This document shows, in pieces, positions 7,441 through 13,531 of a DNA stretch of 18,948 bases (position 1 is the stretch's first letter; every line of letters starts with the position of its first letter). The notes beneath the pieces are model-generated. The model ran no database searches and was not told the origin of the DNA. It was given only the letters and a program-made list of their open reading frames with translations. The stretch lies in assembly GCA_002492415.1 (NCBI GenBank), contig DKYK01000030.1:101699-120646 (forward strand), in the 5' to 3' direction. The stretch comes from Christensenella sp. UBA7102 (GTDB lineage: Bacteria > Bacillota > Clostridia > Christensenellales > UBA1750). Position numbers and translations under genes: made by a program.

Positions 7441-7566
7441 ATGGCGAACGATGGATGGTTCAAGTGCGAGAAGTGTGGTCATGCTGTCAAGGTGAGGGTA
7501 CCTGACTACGTAACGACGCTTTTTACTCCCTGCTCTGAGTGCGGCGGAACGATGCGTAAAACCTGA
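7441..7566 (+). CDS. Small zinc-ribbon-like protein (41 aa)
   Basis: ATG 7441 is preceded by AAGGAGG (7423-7429). The 41-aa product has two CxxC knuckles, CEKC (Cys9, Cys12) and CSEC (Cys31, Cys34), separated by 18 residues, which is the layout of a minimal zinc ribbon (FKCEKCGHAVKV ... PCSECGGTM). Such ribbons commonly bind nucleic acid or protein; the role here is unknown. It lies 37 bp after the preceding small gene and 14 bp before the next. Confidence 0.75.
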   Translation: MANDGWFKCEKCGHAVKVRVPDYVTTLFTPCSECGGTMRKT

Positions 7567-7580
7567 AAGGTGAAATGAAA

Positions 7581-7703
7581 ATGGCTGAGAGCAAGTGCAA
7601 GAACTGTAGATTCTTCGTACAGGAATCCTCTACCGGTTATTGTCAGCTGAAAGACAGGGAAGTCAGCATGAACAGTGGATGTTCTGACTTCGAGGAAGAT
7701 TGA
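7581..7703 (+). CDS. Small four-cysteine protein (40 aa)
   Basis: The product is 40 aa, with Cys6, Cys9, Cys21 and Cys34 in the pattern CKNCRFF-x9-GYC-x12-CSDFEE. This CxxC...GxC...CxxF spacing recurs in small Firmicutes and phage-associated proteins that probably bind a metal or Fe-S cluster (from memory, not searched). ATG 7581 is 10 bp from AAAGG (7566-7570); an in-frame ATG at 7575 would add Met-Lys but sits only 4 bp from it. It is the last gene of the Sel1 cassette, directly followed by the terminator hairpin. Confidence 0.72.
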   Translation: MAESKCKNCRFFVQESSTGYCQLKDREVSMNSGCSDFEED

Positions 7704-7704
7704 G

Positions 7705-7752
7705 AAAAGCACATGGCGTTCGGAAGAATCATTCCGAGCGCCATGTGCTTTT
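7705..7752. terminator. Bidirectional terminator, 21-bp stem
   Basis: Arms 7705-7725 and 7732-7752 pair over 21 positions with a single G-U, around a 6-base loop. They begin with AAAA and end with TTTT, so the hairpin has a T-tract on both strands. It starts two bases after the stop of the 40-aa gene and lies 13 bp from the stop of the convergent membrane-protein gene. Confidence 0.9.
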
Positions 7753-7765
7753 AAGGGAGGCAGTG

Positions 7766-8554
7766 TCATGCGGCTGATGCGCGCTTGCGGCGGAGGGCGG
7801 CGAGGCCCAGGAGCAGCAGGGCGAGGTAGAGCGGGCCGTTGACGAAGGCCAGTATGCCCTGCAGCGTGATGCGCAGGTTGAAGCGGAAGCAGGCGATGTG
7901 CAGCGTGAGCAGCACGGCGCCCAGTGCGAGCGCGGTGATGCCGCCCTCGCGCTCCCTGCGCGCGAAGGGCAGCAGCGCGAAGCTGGTCAGGTAGGGCAGT
8001 ACGAGCGCCGCCACCGACCAGAGCCGGCGGTTCCATTCGGCCAGCTCGGTGTGCTTGGACAGCGTGCGCCCCATTCCCTGGAAGATCTGCTGCAGCAGCG
8101 TGTAAAGGCTGAGGATCAGCACGGCGGCCAGCAACGCGGAGAAGCGGGGCAGCGAGAAGCCGCCGAACCTGCGCGCGGCGGCGCATTGCACGCAGCGCGC
8201 CGCGCACAGCACGATCATGCAGCACCCGGCCAGCGACGCGGTCAGCACGGCGGGGAGCCAGCGGGGGTCGTGCCAGTCGGGCACGGCAAAGCCGGTACCC
8301 GTCCAGACCCGGCCGAACAGCAGCAGCACGACGCCCGCGAGCAGCGCCAGCAGCGCCTCGGCAAAGGAGCCCAGCGCCGCAAGGTCGATTACGCGCAGCA
8401 CCAGCAGACCCGATGCGAGCAGCGCGCCCATCAGCAGCTGCCACCACAGCGCGTTCACCGGGGTGCGCAGGCCGTAGGGCTGCCACGACCAGAGCAGCAC
8501 CGGCGCGAGCAGCAGCAGCCCGCCGCCCAGGCAGCGCAGAATGCGTTTCTTCAT
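7766..8554 (-). CDS. Polytopic membrane protein of unknown function (262 aa)
   Basis: The protein starts MKKRILRCLGGGLLLLAPVLLWSW and contains about seven or eight hydrophobic segments (roughly residues 8-25, 37-54, 58-80, 100-120, 138-158, 182-203, 210-226, 230-252). The C-terminus is basic (LRRKRASAA), as expected for a cytoplasmic end. AAGGTGAAGG precedes the ATG on the minus strand. A cysteine-rich loop (CCMIVLCAARCVQC, residues ~113-126) is notable. It is GC-rich like the host and Leu/Ala-dominated. I see no transporter or enzyme motif and do not recognise a family. It may be co-transcribed with the secreted-protein gene 50 bp upstream. Confidence 0.75.
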   Translation of the reverse strand: MKKRILRCLGGGLLLLAPVLLWSWQPYGLRTPVNALWWQLLMGALLASGLLVLRVIDLAALGSFAEALLALLAGVVLLLFGRVWTGTGFAVPDWHDPRWLPAVLTASLAGCCMIVLCAARCVQCAAARRFGGFSLPRFSALLAAVLILSLYTLLQQIFQGMGRTLSKHTELAEWNRRLWSVAALVLPYLTSFALLPFARREREGGITALALGAVLLTLHIACFRFNLRITLQGILAFVNGPLYLALLLLGLAALRRKRASAA

Positions 8555-8604
8555 ACCTTCACCTTGCCTTTCATGTAAAGTTTCAGAATTCAGTAGCCAA
8601 TGAC

Positions 8605-9308
8605 CTATGCGGGAGATTCAAAGCTGACCTCTACTCGAACCGAACCAAGAGCAGTAGAAACCGTTGTAGCAGCGGCATAGCCATGTCCATTACCGCCAGG
8701 GTATACGGAATTATCCGCACCACTGAGTGTATAGGTGCTTCCGGCAGACGGAGAATTTACGGTGCGAGAGTTATCGTAAAATAAATTGAAGGGCTGGAAA
8801 ACCATGTTTTCACACAACATGCTGTATACCGAGGTCGATCCGCTCATAATATACTTATGCTCAGAGCGATTGAATTGATAATCTCTCAGATAAGTTGTTG
8901 CAGGGTCGGTGCTGTATTCCCAAGTCCAGCGAATGGTAACAACAGCGGTCAAAACATTTCCAAGCTCGTTTGAGTTGGACTTGGAAGAGCTGTTTGCAAG
9001 AGCAGTGGTTGAATAGGTTTCAATGATTTTGTTGCTTACAACTTGGCGGTCAACCAACTGTGTTGTGGTGTGAATTTCGCTGGCTTCTGCATCCAGTGCA
9101 CCACTCACTTGTAGACAAGGGGTAATTTCGACAGTCTGAGCAGATATGCTTCGTTCATCATGCCCTTCGAGCGCAAGCTGTTGAAGTGTTGCGATGTCGG
9201 ATGCCAATACAGGGGTAGCAGTTTCTGCAGCATTGACGGGAAGAATCATTAGGCTTAAAAAGAGAATGAGAGAAAGGAAAGAAGCGATGAACTTTGAATG
9301 CTTTTCAT
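8605..9308 (-). CDS. Secreted hypothetical protein with an apparent frameshift in the signal peptide
   Basis: The frame from 9300 to 8605 encodes KHSKFIASFLSLILFLSLM then ILPVNAAETATP, a textbook Sec signal peptide ending in NAA. It continues into a ~205-aa Ser/Thr/Asn-rich extracellular protein (TTALANSSSKSNSNEL, YTLSGADNSVYPGGNGHGY) with only two mature cysteines. That frame has no usable start: an in-frame TAG lies just upstream and the first in-frame ATG (9249) falls inside the signal peptide. An AGGAGG six bases before ATG 9308 marks the true start, but in another frame, which stops after 17 codons. Adding one A to the AAAA run (9302-9305) would give MKKHSKFIASF... in frame. So it is a one-base deletion, a phase-variable gene or a sequence error. 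Function unknown; composition is AT-richer than the flanks. Confidence 0.65.
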
Positions 9309-9390
9309 TTGGATCCTCCTATGGTCGGTGAGTAGAGAGAGGGCCATAGACGATACCCATGGGAATCATTCCTTTCTGATGTTTGATTCA

Positions 9391-9419
9391 ATTATATCAC
9401 ATAAAATTAAAAAAGTAAA
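9391..9419 (-). promoter_or_regulatory. Promoter of the secreted-protein gene
   Basis: On the minus strand a perfect -10 TATAAT (9396-9391), preceded by the extended element TGA, lies 17 bp from -35 TTTACT (9419-9414). The surrounding ~60 bp are strongly AT-rich. The start would be ~75 bp upstream of the ATG at 9308. Confidence 0.7.
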
Positions 9420-9490
9420 TAAAATATTAAATAAATGGAAAAATTCGTTGGAACACCTTGCGCTGCGCCGGATCACAGGAAAAGTAGGGC

Positions 9491-9519
9491 TTGAAATTTG
9501 CGGGGAAGGGGACTATAAT
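9491..9519 (+). promoter_or_regulatory. Promoter of the serS leader
   Basis: -35 TTGAAA (9491-9496) and a perfect -10 TATAAT (9514-9519) are 17 bp apart, placing the transcript start near 9526, just before the T-box stem I. The stretch 9309-9781 has no protein gene; it holds the two outward promoters and this leader. Confidence 0.85.
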
Positions 9520-9525
9520 GGTACT

Positions 9526-9747
9526 GCTGTGATGAGGGGAAAGTCCCGTCGGGCGGCGCGCGAAGAGAGCCTGCGGCAGGTGCGAGCAGGCGGCGCCCCG
9601 GCCTATCCGTTCCCGGAGCGGCCCGTGCGAGGAGCGCGGCGGGTGCGCCCGATAGAGCGCGTCAAAAGCAGGGCGGCTGCGGGCCGTCAATGCGGGTGGT
9701 ATCGCGGGCAAAACGGCTCGTCCCGAAGCAATTCGGGGCGGGCTTTT
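9526..9747 (+). promoter_or_regulatory. T-box riboswitch, serine type, with terminator, upstream of serS
   Basis: A T-box leader reads uncharged tRNA and switches between antiterminator and terminator. Stem I closes with GGGAA (9537-9541) against TTCCC (9610-9614). AGTC (9542-9545) faces TATCCG (9604-9609), in which TCC (9606-9608) is a serine codon followed by the usual purine. The distal part carries the typical AGAGAGCC...GGTGCGAGC element (9565-9588). The T-box proper is GGGTGGTATCGCGG (9694-9707), with the partner CTCGTCCC at 9717-9724. The competing terminator is a 12-bp stem 9716-9727 / 9732-9743 with two G-U pairs and GCAA loop, followed by TTTT. Serine codon and serS downstream agree. 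The bulge reads TGGT rather than the TGGC that would match a G discriminator exactly. Confidence 0.93.
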
Positions 9748-9781
9748 GATTTATTTCTATTGAAATTTGGAGGAAAACGAG

Positions 9782-11062
9782 ATGTTGGACATTGCATTGA
9801 TCCGCAGGGATCCGGAGTATGTCAAGGCGCAGCTGGCCAAGCGCGAGTACGAGGTGGACTTCACCGACCTGCTCAAGTGGGACGCCCGCCGCAAGGAGGT
9901 CATCGGCGAGAACGAGGCGCTTAAGGCCGAGCGCAACCGCATGAACAAGCAGATTCCCGTACTCAAGAAGCAGGGCGGCGACCTGACCGAGCTGATGGCC
10001 AAGACCAAGGAGATGGGTGAGCAGGTCAAGCGCCTGGACGAGGAGCAGAAGGCGCTGGAGGCCCAGATCGAGGAGTTCGTCGCGGCGCTGCCCAACCTGC
10101 CGGCTGAGGACGTGCAGGCCGGCGGCAAGGAGAACAACCAGGTCGTAAGCGTCTACGGCGAGAAGCCCGCCTTCCCCTTTGAGCCCAAGAACCACGTCGA
10201 TCTGTGCCAGGATCTGGGGCTGATCGACTACGAGCGCGGCGTCAAGCTCGCCGGCAACGGCTATTGGCTCTACACCGGCGTGGGCGCGCAGCTGGAATGG
10301 GCGCTGCTCAATTACTTCATCTCCACGCACATCAAAGACGGCTACACCATGATGCTGCCGCCTCACATCCTCACCTATGATTGCGGCTTTACCGCGGGCC
10401 AGTTCCCCAAGTTTAAGGAGGACGTGTACCGCGTCAGCACCGGCGACGAGTCCTTCCACTTCCTGCTGCCCACCGCCGAGACCGCGCTGATCAACCTCTA
10501 CCGCGGCGAGATTCTCGAGGAGAAAGACCTGCCTAAGCGCATGTTTGCCTACACCCCTTGCTACCGCAGCGAGGCGGGCACCTATCGCGCCTCCGAGCGC
10601 GGCATGATCCGCGGCCACCAGTTCAACAAGGTGGAGATGTTCGGCTACACCCGCCCCGAGGACTCCGACGCGATGCTCAAGGAGCTGATCCGCAAGGCCT
10701 GCGCGCTGGTGGAGGGCCTCGGCCTGCACTACCGCCTGAGCAAGCTGGCCGCCGGCGACTGCTCCGCCTCTATGGCCACCACCTACGATATCGAGCTGTG
10801 GATCCCCAGCATGAACGAATACAAAGAGTGCTCCTCCGTGTCCAACGCGCACGACTACCAGGCCCGCCGCGGCAACATCCGCTTCCGCCGTGCCGATACC
10901 AAGAAGATCGAGTACCTGCACACGCTCAACGGCTCCGGCCTGGCCACCTCCCGCCTGATCCCTGCCATCGTCGAGCAGTTCCAGCAGGACGACGGCTCCG
11001 TGGTCATCCCCGAGGTGCTGCGCCCCTGGATGGGCGGCATGGAAGTCATCCGCAAGAAGTAA
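9782..11062 (+). CDS. serS: Seryl-tRNA synthetase
   Basis: The enzyme attaches serine to tRNA-Ser (and tRNA-Sec) in the cytoplasm. It is 426 aa, normal length. Residues ~1-105 form the long antiparallel coiled-coil tRNA-binding arm (rich in K/E/L, from MLDIALIRRDPEYVKAQL on). The class II core has motif 1 around GAQLEWALLNYFI (168-180), the serine-site TAET (231-234), motif 2 TPCYRSEAGTYRASERGMIRGHQFNKVEMF (from 258, given in parts: TPCYRSEAG, RGHQFNKVEMF), and motif 3 LNGSGLATSR with Arg391. ATG 9782 lies 8 bp after GGAGG (9769-9773); the in-frame TTG at 9767 overlaps that site and is not the start. The T-box controls it. Some motif positions (YRSEAGTYRASERG, NLYRGEIL) differ from the common bacterial form but keep the catalytic residues. 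Confidence 0.97.
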   Translation: MLDIALIRRDPEYVKAQLAKREYEVDFTDLLKWDARRKEVIGENEALKAERNRMNKQIPVLKKQGGDLTELMAKTKEMGEQVKRLDEEQKALEAQIEEFVAALPNLPAEDVQAGGKENNQVVSVYGEKPAFPFEPKNHVDLCQDLGLIDYERGVKLAGNGYWLYTGVGAQLEWALLNYFISTHIKDGYTMMLPPHILTYDCGFTAGQFPKFKEDVYRVSTGDESFHFLLPTAETALINLYRGEILEEKDLPKRMFAYTPCYRSEAGTYRASERGMIRGHQFNKVEMFGYTRPEDSDAMLKELIRKACALVEGLGLHYRLSKLAAGDCSASMATTYDIELWIPSMNEYKECSSVSNAHDYQARRGNIRFRRADTKKIEYLHTLNGSGLATSRLIPAIVEQFQQDDGSVVIPEVLRPWMGGMEVIRKK

Positions 11063-11084
11063 TGCCTGCATAAGCAAATCGAGC

Positions 11085-11121
11085 AAACGGGCGCCCGCTG
11101 TGACAAGTAGGCGCCCGTTTT
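11085..11121 (+). terminator. Rho-independent terminator of serS
   Basis: Perfect 11-bp arms AAACGGGCGCC (11085-11095) and GGCGCCCGTTT (11110-11120) with a 14-base loop are followed by TTTG. They lie 22 bp after the serS stop. Confidence 0.88.
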
Positions 11122-11128
11122 GTATAAT
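11100..11128 (+). promoter_or_regulatory. Promoter overlapping the serS terminator
   Basis: GTGACA (11100-11105, five of six consensus bases) and a perfect TATAAT (11123-11128) are 17 bp apart. The -35 lies in the terminator loop and the spacer in its right arm. It would drive the decayed region, the secreted-protein pseudogene and the lipoprotein gene. Confidence 0.6.
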
Positions 11129-11360
11129 TTGATCAATCTCAGTTGCATTTTTTTGTGTTTCCAATTATGCTAAAGACGAAGCAAGACTCATGGACATATG
11201 GGAAGAAGGGAAGTCGACGGCGCGTTGACTGCGATTTTATCTCATTTACGCGGCTCAAGATGAAAAAGCAAGAAATACAGCGCTTTGCATACAGTGAAAT
11301 GTCCTGATGGAAGCGAGCCGTGTGGCAAAAATGACGAGCAAAAGAAAGGGAGGAACAGTT
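11129..11360. other. Stretch without an intact gene; possible remnants of a secreted peptide gene
   Basis: No frame here has both a ribosome binding site and a convincing protein. An ATG at 11167 opens 45 codons (MLKTKQDSWTYGKKGSRRR...) with no ribosome binding site. Another frame is open across ~11263-11450 without a start (…KKYSALHTVKCPDGSEPCGKNDEQ, in part). The fragments WTYG..., LSHLRGS and KKYSALHTVK fall in different frames, in an order reminiscent of lactococcin-972-like secreted peptides, but the resemblance is weak. Confidence 0.25.
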
Positions 11361-11689
11361 GTGAAGAAGATGGCGTGATTTTCTATCTTGACGATTATGC
11401 TGGTATTGATCATGACGGTTTCTGTGGCTGGAGCAGATACTCACGAGCATGATCTCTTTGAATGTCCGCTGGATATACACACACTTCAGGAGGCGTGACA
11501 TGCGTTTCAAAAATGTACATGAGAGGAAGCTGGGAGACATGCGATAATTGCAGTTATCGTGAACAAATCGGAATGCACTATTGTGTCGAGGAACACAGTA
11601 CTTGCTCTAAGGGTACAATCAAATGGTGTACGTTAGGTTCTTATCTACCCAATCCACCTAATGCTGCTACAACAGAAGGTGAGGAATAA
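11361..11689 (+). pseudogene. Small secreted cysteine-rich protein, disrupted by a nonsense codon and a frameshift
   Basis: GTG 11361 lies 7 bp after AAGGGAGG (11346-11353) and reads VKKMA, then TGA (11376-11378). The same frame continues as FSILTIMLVLIMTVSVAGADTHEHDLFECPLDIH, an obvious signal peptide with an A-G-A cleavage region, until TGA at 11496. The downstream protein continues in another frame: TSGGVTCVSKMYMRGSWETC, DNCSYREQIGMHYC, then ...TCSKGTIKWCTLGSYLPNPPNAATTEGEE to TAA 11689. Removing one AC unit from the (AC)4 repeat at 11477-11484 joins the two frames as ...ECPLDIHTSGGVTC.... The reconstructed product is ~108 aa with about eight cysteines in its secreted part. Two lesions favour a true pseudogene over a sequencing error. 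The lipoprotein ATG overlaps its stop by one base, so translation of the two was probably coupled. Confidence 0.75.
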
Positions 11690-12741
11690 TGAAGATTCGG
11701 AAGCAGTGGATCAAAGTGCTTGTAGGATCGCTTGCAATCCTGCTGCTCGTCTCCGGCTGCTCGGCGGGCGGCGCTGCGCAAGCGGAGGGCGACTTCGTCA
11801 GCACGAGCGCAGTGCGGCGCAACACGCTCGCGGCCGTCGGCGACACGCTGTACGCGCTGACGGAGGAGAACGGCGAAGTGCAGCTGCACGCGTTCGACCG
11901 GGAGAAGGGCACGCACGCCGTCACCACGGTGGAGGTGCAAAAGAGCGAGGAAGAGATGTTCGCCACGATGCAGGGGCAGGCGGAAAACCTCGCCACGGAC
12001 GGAAAGGCGCTGTACGCGATGGGTGCGCAGGGCTCGGGCGGCATCTACCGCATCGACCCAAATACGGGAAAGGCGGAGAAGAAGGGCTTTTACCCGGGTG
12101 TTTCCATCACGTGCTGGGCCATTGCGGACGGCACCGCCTACATCGGCGGCAGCGATGCGGAGGGCATCAGCGTGTACGCGGTGAAGCCGGAGCAGTTCGC
12201 GCTCTTCGCACAGGTGGGCGAGCCGGTGCTGCACTTTGATGACGGCGTCGAAATCGGCAGCATCGATCCGGTGCCCGAGGGCCTGCTGGTGACGCTGAAG
12301 GTGGGCGAGGAGCCGTGGAACACGGTGCTGTTCGACCCCAAGAACGGTAAAACCACACCGGTCGCGCAGGATGTGTACAGCGACCGCACCGCGCAGAACG
12401 GCAGTCTGCGTCTGGCCTGCCTGCGCACGGAGGACGGCGCACAGGCCGTGCTGCTGGAGGAGAGCGGGCCGCGCGTGGCGGCGGAACTGGATTGGCTCTA
12501 TCGCCCCATCGCCGCGGGCAAGGGCTTCGTGCTCGATTCCATGGGCGATAAGGCGCGCACCACGCTTTACGTGGACGAGACGGGAGCCGTGCACAACGTG
12601 ACGCTTCCTGACGGCGCAGGCCCTCTGCTGGGCGGCGACGCACGGTACGCCTATCTGTGGGACACCGCCTCCCCGAACAGCGAAAGCACGCTGCTGACGC
12701 TGGACCTGGAGACGCTGGAGGTCGTGGACTGTTTTGAATGA
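11689..12741 (+). CDS. Lipoprotein of unknown function, beta-propeller-like (350 aa)
   Basis: The N-terminus MKIRKQWIKVLVGSLAILLLVSGC is a lipoprotein signal with lipobox VSGC and Cys24 as the lipidated residue, so the protein is anchored on the outer face of the membrane. The rest is made of repeated short beta-strand units with blade-like phrases (GDTLYALTEENGEVQLHAFD, GKALYAMGAQGSGGIYRID, GTAYIGGSDAEGISVYAV, RYAYLWDTASPNSESTLLTLDLETLEV, each partial), as in PQQ/YVTN-type propellers. No catalytic motif is visible. ATG 11689 overlaps the stop of the upstream pseudogene (TAATG), with GGTGAGG just before. It is GC-rich like the host, unlike that upstream gene. It ends at a strong hairpin. Confidence 0.82.
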   Translation: MKIRKQWIKVLVGSLAILLLVSGCSAGGAAQAEGDFVSTSAVRRNTLAAVGDTLYALTEENGEVQLHAFDREKGTHAVTTVEVQKSEEEMFATMQGQAENLATDGKALYAMGAQGSGGIYRIDPNTGKAEKKGFYPGVSITCWAIADGTAYIGGSDAEGISVYAVKPEQFALFAQVGEPVLHFDDGVEIGSIDPVPEGLLVTLKVGEEPWNTVLFDPKNGKTTPVAQDVYSDRTAQNGSLRLACLRTEDGAQAVLLEESGPRVAAELDWLYRPIAAGKGFVLDSMGDKARTTLYVDETGAVHNVTLPDGAGPLLGGDARYAYLWDTASPNSESTLLTLDLETLEVVDCFE

Positions 12742-12758
12742 AAAATTGAATGAAAACA

Positions 12759-12791
12759 GAGCCTGCGCATCCGCAAACGATGCGCAGGCTC
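12759..12791. terminator. Bidirectional hairpin terminator between lipoprotein and rhomboid genes
   Basis: Perfect 13-bp arms GAGCCTGCGCATC (12759-12771) and GATGCGCAGGCTC (12779-12791) with a 7-base loop lie between the two convergent genes. The minus-strand side is followed by TCTGTTTTC and the plus side by AATTTG, so T-tracts are modest. Confidence 0.8.
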
Positions 12792-12804
12792 AATTTGTGC
12801 AAAA

Positions 12805-13527
12805 TCAGTAGAGCACGTCAAGGAAGGAGAACATGGGGATACCCAGCTGGGCGGAATACTTCCAAATGCCAAACGTGAACAGCGCGGCGGCCAGCAAGAT
12901 GAGGCCGGCGGTGGAGAGCAGCTGGTGCCAGCGGAGCCTTTCGCGGTAGAGGCCGGTGCAGTAGGCGGTCAGAAAGCCGCCAATCAGTCCGCCGATGTGG
13001 CCGAAGTTGTCCACGCCGCTGCCCATAAAGCCGATCAAGAGGTTCAGACCGATGAACGCCAGCACCTGCATGCCGAATACGCGGTCGAACACTTGCTTAT
13101 GGCGCGTGCGGAAGTAGAGCAGCGCGCCAAAGATGCCGAACAACGCGCCCGAGGCGCCTACGGAAAAACCATTTGAGCAGACGTAGGAGAGCAGGGAGCC
13201 GAAGATGCCTGACGCCAGGTAGACGATCAGGAACTTGACGCGCCCCAGCAGCACCTCGGCATGCGGTCCCCAGAAGTACAGGCCGATGAGGTTGGAGAGG
13301 ATGTGCGTCAGGTTTGCATGCAAAAAGCAGGCTGTCAGCAGACGCCAGTACTGGCCGCAGGTGATCAGTGTGTTCTCCTTGGCGCCCATTTTGAGCAGCA
13401 TGGTGCTCGTGCCCATGCCCGTCAGCCGCAGGATCTGCTCGATGAGGAACACCGCGACGTTGAGGGCGATGAGCGCATAGGTCACGTAGGGGCGCGTGCG
13501 GTTGATGGTGATGCGGTCGCTCTGCAT
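12805..13527 (-). CDS. Rhomboid family intramembrane serine protease
   Basis: The 240-aa membrane protein has about six transmembrane helices. The catalytic dyad is visible: Ser126 in GASGALFG and His177 in NFGHIGGLIGGF. Asn79 in HILSNLIGLYFWG, upstream, is the usual oxyanion-side residue. It would cleave membrane proteins within or next to their transmembrane helices; its substrate is unknown. GGGAGG 10 bp upstream of the ATG lies inside the end of the aminotransferase gene, whose stop is only 4 bp away, so it is the last gene of that operon. The unrelated functions of its operon partners give no hint of its target. Confidence 0.93.
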   Translation of the reverse strand: MQSDRITINRTRPYVTYALIALNVAVFLIEQILRLTGMGTSTMLLKMGAKENTLITCGQYWRLLTACFLHANLTHILSNLIGLYFWGPHAEVLLGRVKFLIVYLASGIFGSLLSYVCSNGFSVGASGALFGIFGALLYFRTRHKQVFDRVFGMQVLAFIGLNLLIGFMGSGVDNFGHIGGLIGGFLTAYCTGLYRERLRWHQLLSTAGLILLAAALFTFGIWKYSAQLGIPMFSFLDVLY

Positions 13528-13531
13528 GGCG

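Noticed and set aside
7705..7752. Inverted repeat as a mobile-element end or MITE
   Set aside because: Single copy in the window, flanked by T-tracts on both strands and placed between convergent gene ends, so a bidirectional terminator explains it.
9298..9924. 208-codon plus-strand frame across the serS leader
   Set aside because: Covers the promoter and T-box RNA; no ribosome binding site, and the RNA structure explains the sequence.
9662..11164. 500-codon minus-strand frame
   Set aside because: Antisense to serS and through its T-box; no domain or start signal.
11139..11540. 133-codon minus-strand frame opposite the decayed region
   Set aside because: No ribosome binding site, no motif, and it runs against the reconstructed plus-strand pseudogene with its signal peptide.
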